Positions 46,491-54,879 of a stretch of DNA of 64,000 bases are shown here, one piece after another; position 1 is the stretch's first letter, and each line of letters starts with the position of its first letter. Under the pieces are notes generated by a model that made no database searches, had not been told where the DNA came from, and saw only the letters and a program-made list of their open reading frames with translations. A program made the translations under genes and the position numbers. This stretch comes from Halisarca cf. caerulea. Lineage: Eukaryota > Porifera > Demospongiae > Chondrillida > Halisarcidae. The DNA lies in the NCBI GenBank assembly GCA_963170055.1, contig CAUJGJ010000001.1:788501-852500 (forward strand), written 5' to 3'.

Positions 46491-47035
46491 TTAGTGTTTG
46501 TCACACCTGAAGCCCTTCCATGCTTTCTTGTCTGGATCAACCCTTACACATTTAAGGTGGTACCACCTGGTACATTTATCGCATGAAACCATACGTGAAT
46601 CAAAGATATCAGGCATTTTACATATGCAGTATAGCTCTTCTGTGTGCACTTCCTCCTTTGAAAATGGAATTTCTTTCCTACGTGAGGACTTAAGGAAGAC
46701 TGACATGGTGTTGTTTTGTAAGCAGGACTCAAAGTGCTCTCTCATTCTGCTTTGCTCAAAAATGACCTTCTCTACATAATTCCCTTCAAGCTCCTCGATC
46801 ATGTAAGCCACAGTCAAAAGGCCACAGTCATGCAATCCTTTTTGTTGCTACACAGACAATCTGGTAATCCTCAGCTGTGAATCACACTGGGTCATAGGCT
46901 TGTAGATGGTGGCTGGCTGCAGTAGTGTATGGTCCGAGAGCTGTGATGTTGAAGCCATGCTATCCATTATGTTGATGCATGCTGTTTTTGTTCTTCTTTG
47001 CCTTCGTTGTGAACTGCAGACCCAGTGTGATTGAC
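46491..47035 (-). pseudogene. Ulp1/SENP-like cysteine protease C-terminal half plus PHD finger
   Basis: Ulp1-family proteases cleave SUMO-like conjugates with a His-Asp-Cys triad. The frame begins after a plausible acceptor (TGTAG at 47,036) with GQSHWVCSS (catalytic His), then INIMDSM (the position of the triad Asp), QLSDHTLLQPATIY, RITRLSV, QQKGLHDCGLLTVAY (oxyanion Gln and catalytic Cys) and RMREHFESC. A C-terminal PHD finger follows: YCICKMPDIF...MVSCDKCTRWYHLKCV...FRCDKH, a C4HC3 pattern. An in-frame TAG at about 46,848 replaces the codon just before QQKG, so the copy is nominally dead. The matching N-terminal half lies at 52,462-52,741 across a LINE-filled intron. Ulp1 plus PHD is a combination I associate with mobile-element-linked genes of invertebrates. 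Confidence 0.8.
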
Positions 47036-47084
47036 CTACAGTTTGTGAATTAAAGGAATTCAATGAAAACATTGTACTATAGTA

Positions 47085-47880
47085 TATTATATTATTATTG
47101 CTTTACAGTCACAAATCGTGACTGATGGACTGTACACCTAAGTTGGTGCAACCAAATATACAGCAATGAAATAATGGCGGAATGAGGAGAGTGATATAAT
47201 TGTATAAAGTTAAAAGTAAATAAGATGCGGCTGGTATTGAAGACAATTTGGTGAGGAAAATTTGCATGAAATTAAAATGTATGCTGCATGTGGGCCCAAT
47301 AATATGATTTAATAATGACCGTAGACCGCGAGATTGATGTGTGATTTAACTGGCACGAAATTAAGATGTATAGTGTAAGCTCTTAACTGGAAATACAGCA
47401 TTACAGGCAGAAATGAACATACATGGATTAAAGAAAACAACTAGGTGCAAGGTGATATAAAGGGATTTTATACAAGGGAATCAAAATACAATCATGTGAA
47501 CAAGGACATACACAGTATATACACACATTAATTTACTACATGGACAGAGATTAGGTTGGGGTACATGTCACTGTAAAGATTTGTTGGGGAGTTAATTGCT
47601 TGCAATTGATAGATGTCAATTAGGAGAGATGGCAGTGGCAGCATGGGCAAATGTAGTGGAAAGTGCATGGGTTGTCAGGACAAAATGTAGAATGATAAAG
47701 AAGGGTCCCAAAATACTGTGATTAGTTGCTGTTTTATGATGGTCAATGGTAAATGCAGGTTGATTGTAAATGGTATGGCATTCCATAATCTGGTTACTCG
47801 GGCAAAATAGAAGTGTTAGGCCTTTGATGAATGTGTAAATTTGTAAGCTAAGTGGTGTTTTGTGGATTGTCTTGTTCCAG
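47085..47880 (-). pseudogene. LINE 3' end: C-terminal tail of reverse transcriptase ORF, 3' UTR and AAT tail
   Basis: On the minus strand, 47,780-47,875 encodes (with one stop) HHLAYKFTHSSKA then HFYFARVTRLWNAIPFTI, equivalent to the TRLWNSLP end of the remnant at 5.9-7.1 kb. A frame-changed NPCTFHYICPCCHC-like segment follows near 47,645. About 450 bp of non-coding sequence then leads to an (AAT)n tract at about 47,084-47,098, as expected for a CR1/L2-like 3' tail. It has the same orientation as the endonuclease/RT part at 49.9-52.3 kb and is probably the other end of the same LINE. Confidence 0.65.
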
Positions 47881-47894
47881 ATGTTACAAATTCA

Positions 47895-48127
47895 TTCAGC
47901 AGATTCAGCAGATTCATGGTACAGCCATGGGTTCACCTGTATCAGTAGTGGTAGCAGACCTAGTTATGGAAGATGTTGAATCAAGAGCCCTAAGCACCTA
48001 CCCCAATCCTCCACAGATATGTAGATGACACATGTTGTGCCCTTAGATCTGATATTGTGCAGGATTTCCACCACCACTTAAACACCATAGAGGATATCAT
48101 CCAGTTCACATTAGAAAGAGAAGCCCA
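47895..48127 (+). pseudogene. Penelope-like element reverse transcriptase, part 1
   Basis: The plus strand encodes QIHGTAMGSPVSVVVADLVMED (palm motif of Penelope-type RTs), a 1-nt frame change, then RYVDDTCCALRS at about 48,014-48,050 with the catalytic YVDD, and HHHLNTIEDIIQFTLERE up to 48,127. Sequence 5' of this is absent, so the copy is 5'-truncated. The frame is broken at 48,127 by a MITE and resumes in register at 48,890. Confidence 0.85.
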
Positions 48128-48886
48128 CACAGGGTATTTATAACCGTCCGGGAATAAAATGCGAAAATGGCCGTCTTGAAATAGCTTCACAAATTATCGA
48201 TCGTTTCTACTTCGTTGACCAGATTTTCGCCCAGTTCTTCTTACTGGACGAAAGTTGTATATATTCCGCGCATGTTGGTACTTAACTAGCGATTGTTTCT
48301 ATTGTCTGAAGGAAGATAGTGAGCTAGGAATACATAGCAGTTTTAGACAAACTTCGCCTTGGTTAGACCTTACATTCCTCTCAATTCCCATTAAACAACA
48401 CGAAAAGACAGAACAAGTGGTGAGCTATCTGAAAATCGTTCCGGGCTATAGGTTATAATCTTCCGTAAGAAAGTTATAACCGAAAAACCTGTTTTTTCAC
48501 CCTTCAAATGGCCAAAATTTAGCATTAATGGTCCAATTGCGAAAAACTGCTTGATTGTAGCACTATGCCCGGAACGATTTTCACAAACCAAAACATCTTA
48601 AGATTCCATCGAAGTTGGATTTGGTGAGATTCAAAGGCATCTGAGGTCTAACCAAGCGACTTCATCTTCGCCCTCAACAAAACTGCCATTTTCGTGACGT
48701 TTCACGGATACGTAGGCAAAACGTCACAAAAGTCGCCTTCTTCCCCCATTCTGTTGATACGTGAAATGTCGTACGTCATCCGAAAGACGCCAAATGACAC
48801 ATTAAAAACAGCCGCTAATTGATGACGTAGAAAACAAGCACCGCCCACAATCGGAACAAGCAACAGACGGTTATAAACACCCTGTG
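48128..48886 (+). mobile_element. TIR element family R2, copy C, inserted in the Penelope-like ORF
   Basis: The left end CACAGGGTATTTATAACCGTC and the inverted right end CACAGGGTGTTTATAACCGTC match at 20 of 21 positions. The flanks are GAAGCCCA (48,120-48,127) and CAAGCCCA (48,887-48,894), an 8-bp target duplication with one mismatch. Removing the element and one duplicate restores the host reading frame (ERE-A-QLAFLDV). An 8-bp duplication fits a hAT-type or similar transposase. The 759-bp interior has no coding capacity. Confidence 0.92.
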
Positions 48887-48889
48887 CAA

Positions 48890-49672
48890 GCCCAGCTAGC
48901 ATTCCTAGATGTACTGATCCTCCGGAATCCTGACAAGACCATAGATACCACAGTATATAGGAAACCCACCCACACAAACAAGTACCTAGACTACTCTTCC
49001 CACCACCCCTCAGCCCATAAGGCAGCTGTTGTTAGAACCCTCCACCATAGAGCCCAGACCATACCCTCCAATGCCATTTTGAAAATGGAAGAACAGCAAA
49101 AAGTAGACAAGGCCCTAGAGTTAAATGGCTATCCCAGAAAAATGATCAACCGATTCTCCCAGCTTAGGCAGACCTCAGATGTCCCCTCACAGTCTACAGC
49201 TACTAACCCCACCTATGTTTCAATCCCTTATGTCAAAGGCACCTCAGAGGCCATTAGACGTATCCTTTCCCCACTAGATATTAAGACAACCTTTAGGCCA
49301 AACAATACCCTAAGGCAGATGTTAGTGCACCCAAAAGATTCCACCCCACTACAGGACAGAGCAGGCGTTGTGTATAAAATCCCTTGTAGTCGCTGCCCCA
49401 GAGTTTACATAGGACAGACTGGTAGGACCCTAGGACAAAGAGTAAAGGAGCACCAGCATTCAGTTAGGGATAAGAAGATAGCCACATCAGCCTTAGCTGA
49501 ACACTCAGAAAGAACAGGACACACAATAGATTGGACCCACACAAAAGTATTGGACAATTGTTCACACACATCAAAGAGATGCTTAGTGGAAACCTGGATG
49601 ATCCAGAAGGAGCCCTCATCCCTGAAAAGAGAACTAGGAACACTCCCCACAGTATACAAGACCTTGATGTAA
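48890..49672 (+). pseudogene. Penelope-like element: RT C-terminus and GIY-YIG endonuclease
   Basis: The 262-codon frame starts with AFLDVLILRNPDKTIDTTVY and RKPTHTNKYLDYSSHHP, hallmark sequences of the Penelope reverse transcriptase thumb. The C-terminal third is a GIY-YIG endonuclease: GVVYKIPCSRCPRVYIGQTG (the GIY...YIG core) then TLGQRVKEHQ (catalytic Arg) and LVETWMIQ (catalytic Glu). It ends in TAA at 49,670-49,672. This half is undamaged. The protein as a whole is inactive because of the frameshift before YVDD, the MITE insertion and the missing N-terminus. Confidence 0.93.
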
Positions 49673-49920
49673 ACCTATATTTCCACTTTTAACTCTATTC
49701 ATCACCCACAGTTAATATTATTCATCACTTCGCATCAACAACTGTCATACACCACTATTTAAGCTCAGGCACTGTCTCTTGTATCATACCACTGATAAAA
49801 GTAGCAGTTGGCTACCGAAACGTTTGGTGTTAATAATCTCTTTTGGCTTGTGATTTCCGTTAAGATCATTGACTGCAATGCCACCTAGCCGTTCAAACCT
49901 TTTCTCATGAGAGTAGTAAT
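49673..49920 (+). mobile_element. 3' UTR of the Penelope-like element
   Basis: Non-coding sequence follows the endonuclease stop and contains a hammerhead-like core near 49,788-49,828. LINE sequence on the opposite strand starts at about 49,925, which places the 3' boundary of the insertion between about 49,840 and 49,925. Confidence 0.6.
49785..49835 (+). ncRNA. Hammerhead ribozyme-like motif (probably inactive)
   Basis: Penelope-like elements are known to carry hammerhead motifs. Here ACCA, CTGATAA, a 5-bp stem GTAGC/GCTAC with a 5-nt loop, CGAAAC, GTT and TGGT follow in the order of a minimal type I hammerhead: helix I ACCA/TGGT, core CUGANGA, helix II, GAAA and a very short helix III. 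The core has A where the conserved G of CUGANGA is expected, which should abolish self-cleavage. The pairing was done by eye. Confidence 0.5.
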
Positions 49921-49924
49921 TGCA

Positions 49925-52325
49925 TGAGGCATGATCACCCTTGGATGAAGCCAAATTGTTGCATAGAAATGCGTGGGTACACATATGGTATGATTCTGCG
50001 GAAGATGATGGACTCTAGAGCTTTGGATAGGACGGGAAGTAATGATATTGGACGGTAGTTTGACACATTTGACTTGTCACCAGATTTGAATACTGGGCAG
50101 ATTTTGTGGGCTTCCCATTCCAAAGGAATGCAAGAGTTGGCTATGCTATGTTGGAACAGATTGGTAATGGTCTTTATCAGGGGTGCACTAAAGTTCTTTA
50201 GGAAATAAAGAGAGACGTTGCCATGTCCCATTGCTTTATTGGTATCCAGAGATGATAATGCAGATGATACATCGTCGCTATTGATAGAGATTGTGCTAAG
50301 CTGGTTGAGAATATGAGGCAAGTGATCAACATCTGGTGCTATAAAGTTACTAGTTAGAGTGTGAATACAGTTTTTTTGATGCGTTATCTGAGGGGTAAAG
50401 TATCATGGCAGAGAGGCATGTTTGATGGTTTTAGTCGGTACAAGTTTGGAGCAGGCATCCTGAATAATTGTTATAATAGTTGACCATGCCATGTTAATGT
50501 CTGTAAATGTAATATTGTCCAGATTTGAATTTGTGTGAAACTCAATCATGGCATCATTGTTAGTTCTTGCAAAAAGATGTATTTTATGACTGCATTTGTG
50601 GTTACTATTCCTAGTAATCACAGGAAATTTGATGTTGAATGATAGTAGATAGTGGTCTGAGGAGGAACATTGGTAATACGTAGTTGTGAACAGTAAGATT
50701 GAGAATCTCATCTGGTTGGTTAGTGGCTACAATGTCGAGAATATTACCATGTGTGTGAGTGGGGCTTGAAACGAGCAGCAATAGATTGAGGTCAAACATG
50801 GCATCACAGAGGAGTGATCCAGATAGTGAAGTACATGTCAATTGATTCCAGTCAATGTCTGGCATATTGAAATCACCTGCGACTATAGTTTGAATGCTTT
50901 TAGGGAGGCTGGTGAGGCAAGAAACAATTTCGTGAATATACAAATCGTTGCTGTTCGGGGGAATATAATATTATATATATACAACAGAAGTTTATTTTGT
51001 GCTGTGCGGATATTGTTAATTCAACTATAAGTAGTTCAACACTTTGAGCAACATGTATGATTCAAGATGGGATACGGTCAGACATTGCAATCAAAAGACC
51101 TCCACCATGGGAGTTTCTGTCCCTCTGATGAATGGTATATGAGGTAGGTAAAATCTCTTGATTAAAGGAGTCATTAGATAACCATGTTTCAGTGACTGCT
51201 ATGATGTCAAATGGTCTACAATAGACAATTTTAAGGGATTGGAAATATGTTAATTTGTTCTTTAGGCTGTGAGAATTCCATAGGCCAGCGTGGAGAACAG
51301 TACAATTATTGAGTCATTGTATTTGGCATAGTGGATTATTCTCCTGGGTTGAAGTAGTGGGCAGAGAGTATGGGTTGCTGGTTGGAGTGGTATCCTTTGG
51401 CTGTGTAAAATTCACTTGAGAGCTGGAAGCTGTTGATTCTTTAGGGATATCTCCGGGAGTTTCGGTGTCAGGTGGGATTCGAGATTGAGGTGGAGCAGTT
51501 TCGGTGTCAGACTTGTTATGTAGGTCCCATTACGGACCTTCCCATGGACTTGGTTGTTAACCTGAAGGGACGATTTAACTAGTTTTATCTGGGTGGATGG
51601 AATACCAGATGAGATGAGATTACGGCGCTCTTTCAGGAGTATAGACTCAGTTTGGCGCTCATGAGAGACATTTGTGGTTTGATTGAAATTCCTCTGTGAG
51701 ATGCGAGATTCTTTCAGTTTGAGAGGACATTTGCTACGTCAATTGAACTAATAAATGTTAATAGGATCGGGCAAGTTCAGGAGCTGTTTGCCACGAATTT
51801 GCCTAGGCGAGTGCAGTCGCGCACTGAGTTTTTTGACAAGCTGGGGTTGATGTCTTTTAGTATGCGAAGGCAATTTGAGAGGTCGTTAGTGCTACGTATG
51901 TGTCAAGGGGTTCCGATAGGGTTCTCCTGGATGCCGTACATGACTAGATTAAACTTTTTGTTAGAGACATAGGTACCTCGAACAGGAGAATCAAATATAG
52001 TAGGTCTGGATTCAGTAGAATGTAATATCATTTGCGGAGGTTGACTGGGCATAGAGGCAGGCGGATTTGGTTGATTTGGGATGTTAGTAGGCTTATCAGC
52101 GTTGTCTTTTGGAGAAACCTTTGGTGTTTCTTGTTGTGCGAGGAGCACTTTGATTTTGTTTAACTCGGTTGTTAACAAGCTAAGCGATTCTTTCAACACG
52201 TTTATTTCTTTGTCTTTGGCATCTAGTTGACACTTAGGACACAGGAATGGAGCGTCGGTGTTGGTAACCGTTTTGAATCGGTTGACAGATAGACCCGCAC
52301 AGCGTCTATGTTGTCTATATTATGT
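49925..52325 (-). pseudogene. CR1/L2-like LINE: ORF1, AP-endonuclease and N-terminal reverse transcriptase
   Basis: Read on the minus strand: the end of an ORF1 PHD-like finger (RRCAGLS...FLCPKC, about 52,230-52,320), a coiled-coil-like stretch (LKESLSLLTTELNKIKVLL) and NLVMYGIQENPIGTP; then the endonuclease with AGLWNSHSLKNKL, IIAVTETWLSNDSF (catalytic Glu), GGGLLIAM and GDFNMPDIDWNQL; then the reverse transcriptase N-terminus NKAMGHGNVSLYFLKN, CPVFKSGDKSNVSNYRPISL and QQFGFIQG followed by TGA where relatives have Arg. Several frame breaks occur. The ORF1 finger starts mid-domain, so the copy is 5'-truncated at about 52,325. The catalytic RT centre (about 1 kb) is missing where the Penelope-like element begins. 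Confidence 0.85.
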
Positions 52326-52461
52326 TAAGCATGTGTTGTTTGGCTATGTAACAGTTAATATGACATTGCAAAAATCAGTGCATGTGTTATGGATGCCCAT
52401 GCATACATGAGCTTAGCTTGTCCTTGCCCTACTTATTATTGCACTTAACAAGGATGCTTAC

Positions 52462-52741
52462 CAGTATGTAATATCTGCACAGATAAATCGGTCACAATCT
52501 TGTGGCTTCATGTGGAGTTTTTCTCCAAGAAGAGTATTCTGAAAGCTAGCCACATTACTGTATTTGGCACTCTAAAGCCTTTGTGCTGCATTAATTAGAG
52601 CATCATTCAAGTCCTTCCCCTGTCTCAGGCGTAGTTTGTCCTCTTCACGGAGCTGTAGATCCTTTATCCACCAATTATCAGTATCCACAGTGTTTCTTGG
52701 GGTTGGACTTAAATGCACTGTAGTACTGTTTAATTCTGCAT
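52462..52741 (-). pseudogene. Ulp1/SENP-like protease N-terminal exon
   Basis: The minus-strand frame reads NWWIKDLQLREEDKLRLRQG, then KDLNDALINAAQRL, a TAG, then SAKYSNVASFQNTLLG. The W-LND-(L/I)I-A order is the usual entry to the Ulp1 fold (substrate-binding WLNDxxI). It lies directly upstream, on the same strand, of the half with the catalytic His and Cys at 46,491-47,035, so they are very probably one gene. The 5' side has an AG acceptor at 52,742-52,743 and the 3' side a GTAAGC donor at 52,461. One in-frame TAG at about 52,575 interrupts it. Confidence 0.7.
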
Positions 52742-52821
52742 CTTGATAACCATGATATATGATAAACTAGACAGATGTGTACAGCTAACTACATACAGCG
52801 GCTATACGTGTAACACTACAC
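52742..52821 (-). other. 80-bp intron candidate linking pogo C-terminus to Ulp1 exon
   Basis: The donor is GTGTAG after AAGGCAG and the acceptor is TCAAG before ATGCAG. Both exon ends are in phase 1, so splicing keeps the KKNDKA frame and the AELNST frame in register. The length agrees with the other introns in the window (69, 81 and 90 bp). Confidence 0.5.
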
Positions 52822-52888
52822 CTGCCTTATCATTCTTTTTTCTGGTTTTCCCCTTAGATGGCGCTTTCCTTTCACTTTTTTTGTTTGC
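52822..52888 (-). CDS. Small basic exon of the pogo gene (candidate)
   Basis: In the frame that matches the next exon it encodes KSERKAPSKGKTRKKNDKA, a lysine-rich tail like those seen at the C-terminus of pogo-type transposases. The acceptor would be TAAAG at 52,889-52,890, after a 90-bp intron from the GTATGC donor at 52,978. A run of seven A near its start is one base out of register with the upstream exon, which is either decay or a homopolymer error. Confidence 0.4.
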
Positions 52889-52978
52889 CTTTAGTGTTTC
52901 GTTTATTATATTTCCAAAGGGTTCATATTAGGTTGACAATGTATGTATGATTAAAGAAAGTAAAGATTTTAGGCATAC

Positions 52979-54547
52979 CTTGGGCCGCTGCTTTCTTACT
53001 CATGCTCTTTTGATGGTGATTTTCAATTGAATTTGACATTCTTTCTATTGCCTCCAACTTGGCTTTTTGCTTTTCCATTTTGGCCTTTTGCTGTTCTGCT
53101 TTCTACTGTTCCTTTGCCAGCTTCAGCTTCTCTTCCTTTTCAAGTATTCTCATATTCTCCTGGCTGGTTAGCACTGTTCCCACGGAGTTGAAGCTCTTCT
53201 GTTTATCACTGTCAGTAAGACTTGGTATTGGCTTCAACAGCTCACTGATGGTGGTTCTATAGCGATATCGCACAGTAACTGTTGAATCAGATGCAGAATC
53301 AAGGTCATTTTCCTCTGTATGATGGAAGCTGTGAGCAACTTTGTTGTCCAAACCAGATAATTCACAATCATCTTCGTCCTCCCTCTTCATTGCTTCTTGG
53401 TGAGGATGCCTTTGGTCTCCTTGGGCTGATGTTGAAGAAAGAAAGGGGATGAAGGACAGCCCTGTCCTCACTTCTAGAGAAGATGAATAAGCTTGCTGAT
53501 GTGAATCTTTCAGTAGGATACTAGAATCTAGAGGGTAGATTCTAGTGACCTAGAATCCTGCAATGATGTTTTCCATCTTTATAGCATTGTACCATGCCTT
53601 GGCGAATATGCTGGAGAACTCAAGACGGTTTACTACTTTACCTGGGTTACTTGTAAGAAAGTGATGACATTCTTGCTCCCAAGCTGTCTTCAAAGACGCA
53701 AAGCAGGCCCTGTCCAAAGGTTGGGTCAAGTGTGTTGTATTAGGCGGTAGAGCAAATAATATGACCTTATTCTTTGCAGCTAGACAAATGGTCTCAGGAC
53801 AGTAGTGCGATGCATGGCCATCAAGTAGTAGGATTATTGGACGCTTTGGTGGAATGTACTGGAGAAAATGCTTGGAAAACCAGGATTGGAAGAGTTCCTG
53901 GTTCATCCAACCACTTTGTGATAACCCGTAAAGTGTACCAAGCACTTCTCTATGTGTGCAGGCTGGATTCAGGGACTAACGGTCCATCAAAATAAATGGT
54001 GGCATGGCTATACCAGTAGCACATGTGCAAGCAAGCACTGTTACCTGGGATTTATCACCTCCAGCTCCAGTAATGTGGGAAGCATGTTTTGTACCTCTGG
54101 CCATTATCACCTTTTGCATTGGTGGATTCAGGGTAGACCTGTCTCGTCACAATTGTAAATTTGATCTGGCCCCTCAATACTATTCTCTTTGAAACAGGAC
54201 TCCAACATCGTGAAGTATCTTCTTATGGTATCTGGGTCTGACGCCATTACCCTTGCATGAGAAAGGTGAACAGCATTTCTCATAGCAAGCTGTGAGTGAC
54301 GTTGCTGAAATCTATCCATCCATCCATGGCTGACAGTTACAGTGCTTCCTTTGCTTTCCAGGATATTCTGCATGATTGACAGAACGTCTTTCCTCATTTT
54401 TGGGAACTCAACTGATGCACATGCTAGAAAGGAAACCAATTCATGTTCCTCTTCCAACATTAAATAGACACCACCAGATCTCCCAGCTCCCACTTTCAAA
54501 TTTCCAGCAGCGTAGTCAGAAAGGGTAGATCAAGGCACACCATATGC
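52979..54547 (-). pseudogene. pogo/Tigger-like transposase, main part
   Basis: pogo transposases bind their TIRs with psq and CENP-B-type helix-turn-helix domains and cut with a DDE/D nuclease. Minus-strand order: YGVP-TGA-STLSDYAAG (end of the first HTH), EEEHELVSFLACA and VSHGWMDRFQQRH (CENP-B-like HTH), DQIYNCDETGLP (first catalytic Asp), a frameshift near 54,130, GGDKSQVTVLACT, a TAG near 54,000, GTLYGLSQSGWM, PIILLLDGHASHYCPE (second Asp), LPPNTTHLTQPLDRACFASL (third Asp), then GF-TAG-VTRIYPLD and, after another TAG near 53,104, a Lys/Gln/Glu-rich coiled-coil tail. Apart from one frameshift and four stops the protein is complete. The N-terminus is displaced to 57,905 by a hAT element. 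Confidence 0.9.
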
Positions 54548-54879
54548 AGGCCTGTACACAGGGGGCTTCGAGGGGTTTGGACGAACCCCCCTTTTTCAAG
54601 CCCCTAAACATTTTGCACAACCAAGGTACCAATACAATGCCTGGTTGACCCTACACAGATTCCCTACAATGAAATGAACTAAACCAAATGTATGGTATTA
54701 ACTATGTAATCTAAATTTAACCTTAAGTATAGCTAAAATGTGCATTTTCTTAAGATTTCGACCAATGCACCTTCTTTTCCAGCAGCGATTTAAAGGCATT
54801 ATGAACAGCCATGATTATGGATGACGTCATTCACACCTCGATGATGTCATTGTTGGCGCACTCAAGAAGCGCTGCTGTG

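Larger units (their letters stand above)
47036..52461 (-). other. Candidate intron of the Ulp1-like gene, swollen by nested retroelements
   Basis: The donor GTAAGC is at 52,461 and the acceptor TGTAG ends at 47,036 on the minus strand. Almost the whole interval is a LINE, containing a Penelope-like element, containing a MITE. Without them the intron would be roughly 180 bp. The phases of the two exons differ by one base, so either the boundary is slightly different or a 1-nt indel has occurred. Confidence 0.55.

Noticed and set aside
46491..47072. Stand-alone host PHD-finger gene
   Set aside because: The same frame upstream of a TAG is the Ulp1 catalytic region, so the PHD finger is the C-terminus of a longer, interrupted gene.
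49785..49835. Active hammerhead ribozyme
   Set aside because: The catalytic core has A instead of the conserved G in CUGANGA; kept only as a relic.
53103..54499. Domesticated, functional pogo-derived gene
   Set aside because: A frameshift, several stops and a hAT insertion in the DNA-binding domain rule out an intact product from this copy.
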